Shown: positions 33,864 to 45,275 of the stretch, piece after piece
Position numbering within the stretch: position 1 is the stretch's first letter
How the letters are laid out: the number at the start of each line of letters is the position of its first letter
DNA from: Limnanthes douglasii subsp. nivea
Lineage: Eukaryota; Streptophyta; Magnoliopsida; Brassicales; Limnanthaceae
Length of the DNA: 64,000 nucleotides
Direction of reading: 5' to 3'
Assembly: GCA_036936605.1 (NCBI GenBank)
Contig: JAUPFV010000001.1
Location: 166,556,643-166,620,642 of the forward strand
Translations under genes and position numbers: made by a program
The notes under the pieces: generated by a model
Database searches by the model: none
What the model was told of the DNA's origin: nothing
Seen by the model: only the letters and a program-made list of their open reading frames with translations

Positions 33864-34639
33864 GTATTTTTTTAACAATTGATATAGAGATATTTAATGA
33901 GTTTGATACGATGTCTATTACTTTATATTGAATGGATCCTAAATGCATACTCCATAGAATAATTATATATTTTCAATATATTGGCAAACACATTGTTGCC
34001 GTAATTAAAGATAATATGTTAAAGTGTTTGGATGAATTTCAGATTAAAATTAAAATTATGTCTATTTCGTTCTATAATGCTTTTGCCAATCGAAGAGCTA
34101 TTGAGTGTCTTTAAAATAATTGTCACCATATATTTCTTAAAATATTTCACCTAAATATTTGTGTCATATAATTGAATTGGTTGCAAAAGATGAAATAAGT
34201 ATCATCTTGAAGATTACTATGCTTTATAATAAATATTAGCATAATACATCTCTTGAAGATCAAAATTAGATTTATTTTTCTTTAATGTTAAGCTGATTAA
34301 GATTCTTTAAGGATGCATCTAAAATATTCACTCAATATTCTTCTAACACACTTGGCTATTTATGAAATTACTAATCTTGTCATGTATGTGGATAAATATA
34401 TGAATAAGAGTGTATGTTGCAAAATGGTGCCCCATATGGAAGGAAATTTTATAAGGTATCTTCATCACATCCCACATGCTTATTCTATTGAGTCTATTTA
34501 TTATCCTTTTGAAACACGGTCAGGTCTTAACTTTTTAGTTACTTGTTTTTATAAATCCATACAACTTTGTGATGTAAACTATGACCATTGTGTATATATT
34601 CAACAAATTGACGCTTATATTTATATAATGTGTAATTAA

Positions 34640-35227
34640 TAGGTTGATAAATAGGAGAGAAATATAAATGTTAGATCTTCAAATGTAGCAACTATAATAG
34701 TAGTAATATGAGAGAGGCATAACAGCCCTAACTTTGTGAATATGGCAATGTTAAATAGTGGGATGACAAAAGAAACTCCTCAAGATGATAATGAAGTGAC
34801 CATATATTTGAACACTCCATTTAAGTTACATCAGTATGACGAGAACAACCCACTTGGTATCTTGAGGTGGTGTAATTCAAAATAAGATGATTCATATTTT
34901 TTACAAGTTAGCCATGAATGTGTTTTTGATACCCATGTCTACAACGTTAAATGAATTTGCGTTTGATTAGAAAAATATGAAATAAATGACTAAACGAACA
35001 AGATCGAGAAGTAGGACACTTGAATTGCTTGTTGCAATAAAAGCCTGGACTGTAGCGGATCAAAGGATGCAAGGTAAATAGTACAAAAAAAAGATAACCC
35101 GAGAGATATCTTTGATAAATTTTTAGAATATGTTGAAGAGTATATTGAACAAGATCTTATGGTTCAAGTTGTTGTTGTATGTGATGATGAAGAGGTTGAT
35201 ACGAATAAACAAACTTGGTTAGATTAA
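34640..35227 (+). pseudogene. hAT transposase C-terminal relic
   Basis: In shifting frames the sequence reads YDENNPLGILRW, then YKLAMNVFLIPMSTTLNEFAF, and LELLVAIKAWTVADQ. These follow the hAT dimerisation domain pattern (an N-P-L-x-x-L-x-W-W word, an A-x-x-x-L-x-I-P-x-S-T-x-x-S-E-x-A-F block, then an E-A-L-V-C-x-x-W block). An acidic tail (near 35160-35220, ending TWLD and a stop) follows. The upstream transposase was not recognised. The element's terminal repeats were not found; it abuts element II's 5' LTR region. Confidence 0.5.
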
Positions 35228-35353
35228 TGACATTTGTAATAGAGTAGTTCAATTTAAAAACACGTGTGTAACTCTTGGCCTGTAAGAATATATACTTTGG
35301 AAGTCTTAAATCAATAAAATTTATACTTTATTTTTCAATCTCATCATGTAATT

Positions 35354-35655
35354 TGTAAGGATATGAATTATTGAAGGCCTAAATGTAATATAATAAATGT
35401 TGTATGTGATAATTTGTATAGTTGAAAGAGAGTATTTGAAATACTTGTATATATAAGGGGTTGAAATACAATTTACCCCTTTGTATAACTAATTTTGCTA
35501 TACTAAGTTTAATGCACCTATAAATAGAGACTGCGACAATGAATAAAGGGTGACGTTTTTTATTAGATAGAGCTGATCTTCGATTCTACTTTCTCTATCA
35601 ACAATTGAACACATTATTTACTTTCTCTCTCAAAAAACCAGTTTCATACTTAACA
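35354..35655 (+). repeat. Element II 5' LTR
   Basis: It opens near TGTAAGGATATGAATTATTG and closes ACTTAACA. It has tatatataagggg near 35450, gaataaaggg near 35541 and a C/T-rich 3' part. It aligns along its length with 46020-46321; the two have diverged by many substitutions. Confidence 0.85.
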
Positions 35656-35658
35656 AAC

Positions 35659-35674
35659 TGGTGACCACGGTGGG
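35659..35674 (+). promoter_or_regulatory. Candidate primer-binding site of element II
   Basis: The word tggtgaccacggtggg lies 3 bp inside the 5' LTR, the right place and with the TGG start complementary to a tRNA CCA end. The tRNA species was not identified. It differs from the tggcgactcc site of the other Tat-like elements here. Confidence 0.5.
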
Positions 35675-35758
35675 AGTTCTATTCAATTGGTACTCTGATT
35701 TCATGTCAAAAACCAAAAAAATTAGAATTTTTTCTCAATTATATCACTTTAGATCGAT

Positions 35759-37430
35759 ATGGAACCATAAAACGACGTAAATCCAACAGTTCGAAAAATG
35801 ATTAAAACTTTTACTACTGATTCAGCAGCACGGTCATTAAGATATCGAGGCTCGAATAAATCAAGTACTAGACAAAATAATAGAATTGAATGATGAATTT
35901 GTTCAAAGAGAACAACATATTGAGTCAGGTACGGTAGAATATGAAGTATGACAAGTTGAAGAAAAATATGAGATGGAAAATCAATTTGGTTGATTGTATA
36001 CAACTAATCTGATTTAAAGTGTTTGAATGAAGACACATTTTGAATCTGACAGAGAACATCAAACTTCTCGAAAATAAAATAAAGATAAAAATATGTATAT
36101 CACATCTAGTGATGAAGATTTTGACGGCTACGGATCCGAGAAAGGTTTGTTTAGGTAAAGAAAATATCGGGGATCTTCAAAAGATGAAAGAAGCAGGCAT
36201 TGAAATTAGCACAAATAGTATAAACCAAAAAGAGACAATGAGCCTCGTTATATGAGAGATACATAATGATATGAATGAAATACATCCAATCAGTATAGAG
36301 GTGTAGCTGATTAGAATTTGTATGTTGTAATGAGAATAAGATGAGATGATCAGTACGTACAAGGAGTAGACTGGATTAATTTTCCTTTAACAACGAATAT
36401 TAGGTCAATTACTCTTCCGAAGAGATTTGACATTTCTAAGGTAAAAAACATTTGATAGGATGAGAAATCCTAATGATCACACCGAACAATTTAAGAGCTA
36501 TATGATGAATTTTGAAGATGATGATTGGTTGGTATGCAGAGCATTTTATCAGAATTTTAAGGGTACTGTATTGAAATTGTTTAACAGAATTTTGAGGGGA
36601 TTTATTGCTAATTACAAGGATTTATATACATATTTTTTACGACATTTTATGGGAAGCAAAGAAATGCGAGAAAATGGCGACATTATAATACACTGTAAGA
36701 AGGTTGTGGGTGAAAAGTTGAAAGATTATTCAAAGCGTTTTGTTTAAACAAAATTAGGGTTTGATGATTGTGAAGAGTTTGTTGCTATGGAAGATTTCAG
36801 ACAAGGTTTATTGCTAGGTGATTTATCAAATTAAACAACAAAAAGGAGATCGTTAACTTTTGGAGCATTTTGGAATTAGAGTTGATGACCAAATTAAAGT
36901 TGACGAGTCAACTTGGGTCCAAGAAGGAGTTGGATCTAGTCAAAATAGTTTAGGGCATGTGTCAAATAATTAAGGACATACTTCGAATTATCAGCCACAT
37001 GGTCCAATGAATAACAAAACTTTGCCTCCTCGAATTTGAGGGTTTCCAACTCAAGCTACAAACTATAAATTTAAAAAACCAAGGCCAAACCAGTGGATCA
37101 GGCCAGAATATTACGCTGATTTAACTTAGAATGTTGCAGTTATTTATGAAAAGTCCAAAGGTTATATAAGAATTAAAAATCCAGCTCCAATAAACAGACC
37201 AAGAGAAGAGCGTAACAACAGATTTTACAAGTATCATAATGATATTGGGCACAACACTGCAGATTGTATAGCTGTAAAAAATGAGATACATGATTTAATA
37301 AAAAATGAAAAGTTAATTGCTTTTGTCAGAGGGAAAATCAGTGGATCAAAAGATCCGAGCACGTTGAAATCACAAATTACAAATCCAAATTCAAAAGAAG
37401 AAAGTGCACTGATGATTCAAATCTGATGAG
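35759..37430 (+). pseudogene. gag of element II, broken
   Basis: The first ATG region (35759) is full of stops. The capsid-type domain is open at 36460-36747: NDHTEQFKSYMMNFEDDD, then FKGTVLK and MGSKEMRENGDIII, closely matching element I. Downstream WIRPEYYADL (near 37100) and a degraded knuckle YKYHNDIGHNTADC, in which the first Cys is changed to Tyr, occur near 37225-37270. Confidence 0.75.
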
Positions 37431-37499
37431 TTTAATGTAGCCTCAGAATATTTGGACATATATCTAGATTAATTAATATCGATGGTTGTAGATAAACCA

Positions 37500-38060
37500 T
37501 TAGAGTAAGGACGAGTTCGAAGCCCATGTTGGTATTTTGAATCCGTAGCAATGTTTTGGGGAAATTCTATGACTGGTAACATTAATTACTCCATGAAAAG
37601 GCATGTTGTCAGTTTAGCAACTCACGTAGAAGAAATAATGTCTACTAATTTATATGGAAAACATGATACTCATTTTATTTTTTTCAATGAAGATGATCTG
37701 AGGGGAATAGTTAGCCCTTATGACGATAACATTGGTTATAAGATCAGAAATATGTGGGGTTGAAATTCGACGTGTTCTGTGAATGTGTTATTCAAATTTA
37801 TGCAGGATAGGATGCATAATATGCCCCAAATTTGTCGATATGATCATACTATAATTGGGTTTATAGGAGTAACAACTCAAGTGATTGGGGAATTTGAAGG
37901 TGGAGTTTGTTTGGGGAAAGGCCAATTTAAAAAGAAATTTCAGTTCTTGTTCATGGTGGTTGAATGTCCAACCAACTACAATGTAACAACCCTCAGAGTT
38001 CGAGACTCTAATTTTGTAATTTTGAGGATCATATGGCTAAATAGCAACCAAGAGGGTTGA
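37500..38060 (+). pseudogene. Protease of element II, active site lost
   Basis: The open part 37551-37763 has NLYGKHDTHFIFFNEDDLRG as in element I. The I-D-x-G-S-S segment is destroyed by a frameshift and short deletion near 37760-37790. The following VLFKFMQDRM, IGFIGVTTQVIGEFEG and FMVVECPTNYN blocks match the rest of the domain. It must be inactive. Confidence 0.65.
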
Positions 38061-38199
38061 CATCGGATAAAGATATAGTAGATGATCCGAGGGAAACCCC
38101 AAGTTTTTTAACAGTGAGTGAGGATATTGAAGAGCATATTTTTTCTAATGGGAAAACATTACAAATATGAACATTGTTGTCTTCTACTTTGCGTAGTTA

Positions 38200-39520
38200 T
38201 AATTTTTGTTTGATAATTTAAATGTTTTCGCTTGGAAAACAGAGGTTGTGATAGGAGTTCCATTTGAAATTATATGTCATAACATAGCTATAGATTTGAG
38301 GATAAATCCTTTTATTCAGAAAAAAGAGATTTTTCTATGGAAAATTCAGTGGCTATGTGGATCGTTTCACCAAGGTCGGACATATTAGGTAGACACAATA
38401 TCATTTATGGACTGCAAATCCGTTGTTAATAAAAAAGAACAGAAAGTGGTGAATGTGTGTTGACTTCATTGATTTAAATTGAGCTTCCTAAAGATCAATT
38501 CCATATCACTCGAATAGATCAGCTGATTAATTCTAATTTAGAGAATAAAATTATCTCTTTTATGGACACATTTGCAGGTTATAATCAAATCCAAATGGAC
38601 CCAAAAGCACAGTAAAATACTACATTCATCACTTATATAGAGGTGTTGACGGTCATGCTATTTGGGTTGAAGAATGCTGGAGCAACATATCAAACGTTGG
38701 TGAATAAGGCTTTTGCTCCTCCGATTAAAAGGAATATGGAGGTACATATTGATGATATGCTAGTAAAAATCTACCTTAAAGATTTAAAGGATAACTTTCT
38801 AAATACGAGGGCCATTCGTTTGAAGTTGAATATGAAAAGTGTACTTTTAGTGTCCGACCAAAGAAAGCTTTGGGATATATTATTAGTAAAAATTATATAG
38901 AAGTAGATCCATAATAATTTAACGCTTGGGTTTTGATGACATCTCCTCGAACTATAAAGGAAGTGCAAGTGTTGACTGGAAGGCTATCTTCCCTTAATCG
39001 ATTTATTTCAAAGTTTTATGATAAATGCTTTCTTTTATTTCCAAGTATTACGAAGACGCAACGAGTTTGAGTGGATGCAACATTGTGAAGCAGGTTTTTC
39101 AAAGATTAAGGAACTTTTGTTTTCACCAAAGATTTTGTCTAAGCCTCGAATTGGAGAGCATTTGTTCTTATATATAGTAGTGTCTGATTTTTCTGTAAGC
39201 GTTGTTTTGATATATGAATTCAATAGAGTTTCAAAGTTAGTCTATTATGTTAGCAAAAATTCATTTTTATCGCAAAACATTATTTGAAACTTGAAAAAAT
39301 AGCTTTGGATTTGGTGGTGGCTACCACGAAAATGCACCTTTATTTTCAAGGTCACACCATTGTGGTTTGAACTTCTTTCCAATTAAAAATTGTGTTACAA
39401 TGGCCATATATTTCTGGTAGAATGACTAAATGGCCATTAGAATTGGGAGATTTTGACATTATTTTTGCATTTTGAACAACTATTAAATCTTACGCCTTAG
39501 CTGATTTTCTGGTCGAATTT
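38200..39520 (+). pseudogene. Reverse transcriptase and RNase H of element II
   Basis: Pieces include NLNVFAWKTEVV (38210), FGLKNAGATYQTLVNKAFAP (38660) and the box MEVHIDDMLVK near 38745. There the usual YIDD is HIDD; both aspartates are kept. RNase H pieces LYIVVSDFSVSVVLIYE and LVYYVSKN follow at 39170-39260. Multiple frameshifts and stops separate them. Confidence 0.75.
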
Positions 39521-39559
39521 CATTCGAACCGATCACATGAGGAGGCAGATAAAGTGGTC

Positions 39560-39990
39560 GTTCCAGAAAATTCGATATGGGTAGTTGGAACAAATAGTGG
39601 ATCTAACATATTTGGGTGTAGTGCAGGTGTTCTGTTAGTTTCTCTTTCTGAGAGGCAATGTATCAGGCTCTTTGATTTGGTTTTCACGCATCGAATACTG
39701 AGGCTGAATATGAGGCTACGTTGGATGGTTTAAGGCTTGAAAATATATGTGGAGCAATAACAGTTCATTTGGAAACAAATTCGCAGCTAGTAGCAAATCA
39801 TATGGTAGATGCCTCTGAGGTTAAGAAAGATCAATTAATCGTGTCACTAGGCGAGTTTCAAAATTTTACTATTTTGTTTGACGAAGTGATTGTATAGCAT
39901 ATTAACCGCTGAGATAATACAATTGTTGATTCTTTAGCAACAATTTCTTATACATAAGAATATGTATGAATACTGTTAAAGGATAGTTCT
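39560..39990 (+). pseudogene. Archaeal-type RNase H of element II
   Basis: Fragments SIWVVGTNSGSN (39570), HASNTEAEYEATLDGLRL (39690) and VHLETNSQLVANHM (39770) match the aRNH of element I. In the last block the catalytic Asp of ETDS reads Asn. Stops follow near 39895 and 39957. Confidence 0.65.
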
Positions 39991-40060
39991 TCGATTTTGA
40001 CACGATCAAAAGAATATAAATATGATGAAGAAGGATTTGTCACTCTAGATATAATTCAAA

Positions 40061-40956
40061 GTGATTGGAGGTCTAATATCCTTAATTTTTTTACTAAGAG
40101 GTATGTTACCTCAAGATGCACAACTGGCTAAAAAGTTAAGATATAAGCCCTATGGTTATGTTGTATTGGATGGAGTGTTATACAATAAAAAAGCTTTAAG
40201 TAGACCATTGTTGCATTGTTTGGGAAGGCATGAATCTCGATAAATTTTATCTGAGCTGCATGGCGGTGAAGATTCAACTCACATTGGTTCCAGGTCTTTG
40301 ACGCGTCAGGTTTTGTTGACAAACTATTATTGGCTTTCAATTATGAATGATGCTATGGTTTTAGTTCGAGGATATGATACTTGTCAACGTTTTACTAATT
40401 TTGTTCATAAACCGACATTACCGCTTATTTTCATATCTGAAACTATTCCTTTTGATAGATGGAGAACTGATTTGGTATCACCATTGCATATGGATTCTCG
40501 AGGATATCAGATGATTATGGTAGGGGTATATTGCTTTTCGAAGTGGGTTAAAGCTGAACCATTATTTAGTACAAAATCCAAGGATGTTAATAAGTTCATT
40601 GTGAATAATATATGTTATCTCTTTGTAGTACCTTCTTATACAGTACTTCAATATTCCAAAGAGGTAAATGAATAGGAAAAAAGAACGGAACTAGACTTGA
40701 TTGAAGAGAAAAGAGTTAGACTTTGATGTGGATTCAATATAATTCGAATGTGAGAATGAGGGATTTTGAAGTAGGTGGCAAATTTTTAAGGAACATATTT
40801 CTCGGTATAAAATACAAACGACTTGGAAAGATGACCCCGAATTGGGAGGGTTCTTATATGGTGATGGAGAAAATAAAGTCGGGTACGTATCATATTTGTG
40901 ATTAGCAGGGAATGATACTTCAACTTTGGAATATAGAACATTTAAAGCTATATTAG
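40061..40956 (+). pseudogene. Integrase of element II, catalytic core deleted
   Basis: The N-terminal part (RGMLPQDAQLAKKLRYKPYG) and CQRF zinc-finger end are present, and the first core Asp region is DRWRTDLVSPL. At about 40636 the sequence jumps from the FVVPS block directly to material that lies about 115 residues later in element I (QYSKE, DLIEEKRV). The second Asp and the Glu are therefore gone. The C-terminal PNWEGSYMVMEKIKSGTYHI remains and the frame ends at 40954-40956. Confidence 0.75.
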
Positions 40957-41657
40957 GATTGATTTTATCTTTTTAAGACTTTTTTTAGTAATTGACACAC
41001 TCTTTCACACCCTATTAGCACAGGAAGGTTTTAAGGAGGGTCATGTACATATTCGAGGCTATTAATAAAATTATTTTATGGCCAATGGTTGTTTTAAATA
41101 CAAGTATTTATATTATCTTGGTAAATGTTTAAAGGCTGGTCTTCTTTGAAGTTGTTTATCAAGAGTAACTATTTTGATTCGAAGTGTTATAAGTATATTA
41201 AAAGCATTTTTCGAAGAAATAATCATATTCGATCTGTTACGTTCTCTAAACACACTCATTTTATTCGAGATGTTACGTATCTAAATGCATTCATTTTATT
41301 TGAGGTGCTATGTTCTCTAAATGCACTCATTTTATTCGAGGTGCTACCTTCTCTAAAAGCACTAACTGTATCTGAGGTGCTATTATAAATGCACTGTTGT
41401 TATTTGGTAAGTTACAAATATTTATGTGACGTCTATTGGAATTCGAGGGTCTTTATTACTTAAATATGAAATTAAAAGTATACGTGACAAGATAAAAATT
41501 GGCAAATAAATGTGGAAAGAGAAATAATAATTTTTAATTAAAGTAAGAATCTAATCTAACAAAAAAATATTTTTAAATGCCAAGAAATTAAGAATTTATA
41601 AAATAAGTCATCAACAATAAAATATGACTTCAAAATACAAACAAAAAAATATAACAA
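40957..41657. other. Pol-aORF convergent spacer of element II
   Basis: It holds attaataaaattattttatgg followed by ccaatggttgtttt (near 41063-41095), as in element I, then the 35-36 bp minisatellite at 41215-41400 and AT-rich sequence. Pol and the antisense gene converge here. Confidence 0.5.
41215..41400. repeat. 35-36 bp minisatellite in element II spacer
   Basis: About five units of gaggtgctatgttctctaaatgcactcattttatt, spaced 35-36 bp (landmark c/tgttct words at 41240, 41276, 41311, 41347 and 41382). The reverse complement (tttagagaacgtagcacctcgaa) is the same repeat as in element III at 12870-13100. Confidence 0.8.
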
Positions 41658-43895
41658 TTAATCATCCTCTTTGGAGTTCTCTTTGGATGAATCTCCTTCT
41701 TGTTTACTGGTATTTTCATTTTATTTTGATTGTGTCACTTCGGAAGAATCAGTTGGAACAGGGTCAAAGGATTCACTCGGAAGAATCAATTCTCAAAAGC
41801 TTGACAGATTTTCTTTTGGGAGCGCTGGGTGAAGTTCGTGGAGCAAAGTGATAGTTCGTTGCTCTTTGGAATTTTTTAGTGCAGCGAAGGTGTCTACTCC
41901 ACACTGAATTTTGGCACTTTGCACAACGGCTTGCTTTTCTTCTTCAAGTGTTATCTTGAGTGCAGACATATCATCAGTTCGATTATTCTATTCTCTTTTT
42001 CTTTTGTTTTGAGATTCTTGAAGAGAATTATATTTTTTGGTTCCTCGGATATCTCCCTGGCATGTATAGTTTTACGTTCATTTATCTCAGCCTGATAAGA
42101 AGTCTTGATATATTTTGTTTGTTGATCATGAACAGAGCCTAAATGACATTTTCGGCGGATGGCTCCTTTAATATATTGCGACCTATCCGTTTCAAACATA
42201 TGAAATTTCTTCTCGATTTGTCTGCCAAATATTTCTCTCATCCTTTTCTCTGCAACAACATCTTTCTTATATCAGGCCATATGTTTAGCCATGGTTTCCA
42301 AATTGCTTCGATAATAATTTACTTATGTGCACAATATTTTTGTTGTTGTTTCAAGATTAGAAAAATGTTGGAGTGCAAGTAATTTTTTTCAGATGGCTCT
42401 TGAACAGGGACGAACCTTTGATTATTATAAGGCATGAGAGCATAAGAGGAAGCTAAAGGAGTATCTAATTTCATAATTTCAAGGAAAATAGGAGTAGTAA
42501 CTTGATGGCCAAGTTTTTTAAGCTGTTTTTGGATTTGTTGGACCCTCAGATCCATATCCGTGTACAGATTTTGAAGCTCATCTACACTAATGAGATAATC
42601 AGGAAAGAAATGGTTATCTCATTGGTGATCTTCCACTGAATTTTCTCCTCGATGATCTTCTACTGTATTTTTTTCCTGGATGATATTCCAAATTGGTTTC
42701 TTCAAGTTCGACATGAGGCACTTCTAAGACAACTTATTTAGGATTTTTATCTGGTGAAGTTTTCGAAGTATTTTTTCTTTGGGGCTGTAGTTTTCTATCT
42801 TTTTTAAGGTTCCTCGACTCATTCTTTGATTGTTAGAAGGCTAACTTCAGTTGTTTTTCTTTTGGTCCTAGTCTTTTTTTATAGCTTCGGTTTAGTTGAA
42901 GGGCTAACACGAGATGTACTAGCTAGATTTTTCTTTTTCTCTTTTTTTCAAGGGCATATGACTACCAGATCTTTTTTCACACATGCAAAATAACCTTATA
43001 ATCAGGTGCGTAAAATATCTTCATAACAAGTTGTGCGTTTGGTGGCTCCATTAAATTTTTGAGGAGGTCGGTACCCAGGGAGATCCTCCACAAATGACTA
43101 ATGATGAAGTTTATAGGTTGAAAAGTTTAGTGGAATCAATTTCCGATAAGAGGATAATCATCATAAGTAAGAAGGATAGGCATACAAGTGATGGACATGG
43201 AATAAGACATGGAAAGACGACAAGCTGAGTTAATTACAAGACATGAAGGAGTTACGAGCAGATATGAGATCAAACCAAAGAGTAATCGAGGCAGAGCATG
43301 GGGGACAAGCCGAGCAATGAAGTAGAGAACAATCGGACAAACAATAAGACTGACCAACAACTAATGAGCTAATCTAAACCGAGCGATGCCTCATCGAGCA
43401 ATGAATAAGAGAGATGAGGACAAAAAATGATAACTAGAACTCTGTTGAGGGATGGAAAGAGGTGAACACGAAACATAACCGAGTAGAGGGGAACAAATTG
43501 AAAGTCACTCGGTTTCTAGAGCAGAAAAAACCAACCAAGGTCCATCTACAACAGAGATGGTCAAAGTATCAGTTCAAAGTCACATTAATTTAACCAGTTA
43601 ACCCACTAACATAATGGCCATTAATCTAGATCTCATGATGTAAATACAATTCTACGTGTAGTTAGTGGAGTTGAGTATTGTAATAATGACTTTTAAATGA
43701 TAAAAATGGGTATAAATAAGCTCATAAACCCTAAACAATGTAATTTATCTTCCTTGATAATAAAATTTTTGTACTTGGGTTTTCCCTATGTTATTTTCCC
43801 ATAACAATTGCCTCATTCTTTTTTTGCTGAAGTGGCCAACTTTGCAAAAATATACACTGCATCATTCTTTCGATCATTGTACATCTTCAAAATTC
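41658..43895 (-). pseudogene. aORF of element II, exon 2 (interrupted)
   Basis: Reading leftward, it begins R-I-L-K-M-Y after the intron, equivalent to K-I-L-R-R-Y in element III. A foreign sequence of about 700 bp interrupts it at roughly 43090-43806. Beyond it RPPQKF, basic stretches and Lys/Glu-rich coiled-coil-like sequence follow. The C-terminal tail SFDPVPTDSS lies near 41765-41735 and the frame stops at 41658-41660 after KENSKEDD. Stops and frameshifts are frequent. Confidence 0.6.
43090..43806 (+). mobile_element. Probable solo LTR or element fragment in aORF II
   Basis: Element I has only about 80 bp at the corresponding place, so this is an insertion. It contains GGGTATAAATAAGC near 43710 and aataaaattttt near 43761, close to a right end cccataaca at 43806, as in an LTR read on the plus strand. 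Borders are approximate and no target duplication was found. Its Arg/Glu/Ser-coding bias (GAG-CAA-like words) is unusual. Confidence 0.4.
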
Positions 43896-43980
43896 CTGAG
43901 TATAGTAGAAAGACATGTGAAAAATTGATTTAAGATATAAAAGATAAGAAGAAAGGATAAGAGAACTTAGTGTTGCTTTT
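43896..43980 (-). other. Conserved aORF intron, element II, donor mutated
   Basis: 85 bp. The acceptor is TACTCAG|GAATTTTG. The donor reads A|CTAAGTTCTC, where elements I and III have GTAAGT, so the first intron base has changed G to C at 43980. Flanking codons (KSN before; R-I-L-K-M-Y after) match the other copies. Splicing would be disabled in this copy. Confidence 0.7.
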
Positions 43981-45275
43981 CCAAATAAGGTTGAGCTTTG
44001 AAGATATTTTTTCAAATATCTCTTTCCCATTCTCTCAAGCTAGATATATAAAGATAAATATTTGTTTCTAAAATTTGTCAGCTTCGAGCAGATCGTCGAT
44101 AATTTTGAAATCATTAGTAAGTTTCATATAGTAGAAAGGCCGATCTCTTTGAAAGTCCAATAATGACGATGAAATCTTTGTTGGAAACATGGGTTTGGCT
44201 TAGTCTATAAGTCATAATTACTGATAATAGTTTAAACCATAAATTTAGTGTTGCTTGTGTAGGACAGCGGTTCAAGAGTTTGAAATATTCCACTATCATC
44301 GGATCCATTGGGAACCGGAAACCTCAATTGATGATCTCAGGATTGACCACCAATTTATCTGATTTACAATTCAGTAGAGTTTCACCATTTATTGGTAATT
44401 GAAGCGTTATCTTTTCTGACATTCCATATTGCTTTATTAGATGACCAACTTGAGCTTCACTATAATAGATATATGGCACGTTTCCCAGCGTCATGATGTA
44501 TTCGTAGAGAAGCGGTTTTAAATTCACACTTATTGAGGCACCATCATCCTCGGGAATTTCAACTGGAGGCTTTTTTCCCTTTTTTCTCAGTTGTTCATTA
44601 CTTCAAAGCTTCGTATTCTTTATCAGATGCAACACTACTTCTTTTAGCCTCGACATTTGATATAGTTGTCTCTAATTCAGTTTCTTCTTGAGAAGCTTCG
44701 TGTATTAGTCGAGGAGGATTCAGCTTCGACGTTGGATTTTCTTCTTGTGTATTCGAGAGAGTTTGTTGTGACTCCACGTTGGTCTCAACAATCTCCCTAA
44801 GGTAAGGAAATAATAGTGTAGTGTTATTGGTGATGTTTTATGAAGTGTTGTTAACCTTGACATCTCCATAGTTATGAATGCTTTATTTTTAATAGGAAAA
44901 CGTTGGAAGAAATAAGATTTTTGGCTGAATTTGAGGAGTTACCTTGTGTGATGTTCGAGGTGGATTAAAGTTAATGGGTGATGCAGATTTTTCTGATATT
45001 CTGTGAGTGGATGTGTTTTGTATTACTATGCGATTCTTTTGAGGAGAATAATTTTGAAGCACTGATTGTTAGGAATTTGTTGGTAAAAGTTGTTGAAGTT
45101 GTGGTGGTGAAGACGATTGTCAAGGATATTTCGGTGAATGGATTCTATCTGGGTTGGATGAACTTGGAAACCCAATGGAACTCTGAATGGGGTTGAAATT
45201 ACCGTAGACAGTAGTTTTAGTTGAGAATTGAGGAGAATTGTCTATTACACCTACAGCTTTGTATTCAATAGCCAT
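43981..45275 (-). pseudogene. aORF of element II, exon 1
   Basis: It starts at the ATG at 45275 (MAIEYKAVGVIDN), followed by a Ser/Pro/Asn-rich low-complexity part. The conserved domain is at 44527-44030: NLKPLLYEYIMTLGNVPYIYY, ITLQLP, DPMIVEYFKLLNRCPTQAT and KEIFEKISSKLNL. The blocks match element III, supporting a real protein family resembling the putative plant transposon protein family. Stops and frameshifts are present. It shares no feature with gag or pol. Function unknown. Confidence 0.65.

Larger units (their letters stand above)
31561..34639. other. AT-rich gene-poor stretch
   Basis: No conserved protein was recognised. It holds a 54-bp tandem repeat (32558-32688), a diverged 160-bp-spaced duplication (33428-33675) and a long TA microsatellite (33804-33860). 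Open frames at 33932-34114 and 34313-34639 (plus) are AT-driven; the latter lies just before a hAT relic and might belong to it, but I do not recognise it. Confidence 0.5.

Noticed and set aside
31561..35000. 3' LTR of element I
   Set aside because: Searching by eye for the TGATATGGAAATAGAG start, ctctatataaaggg and the TCATCA end gave nothing here.
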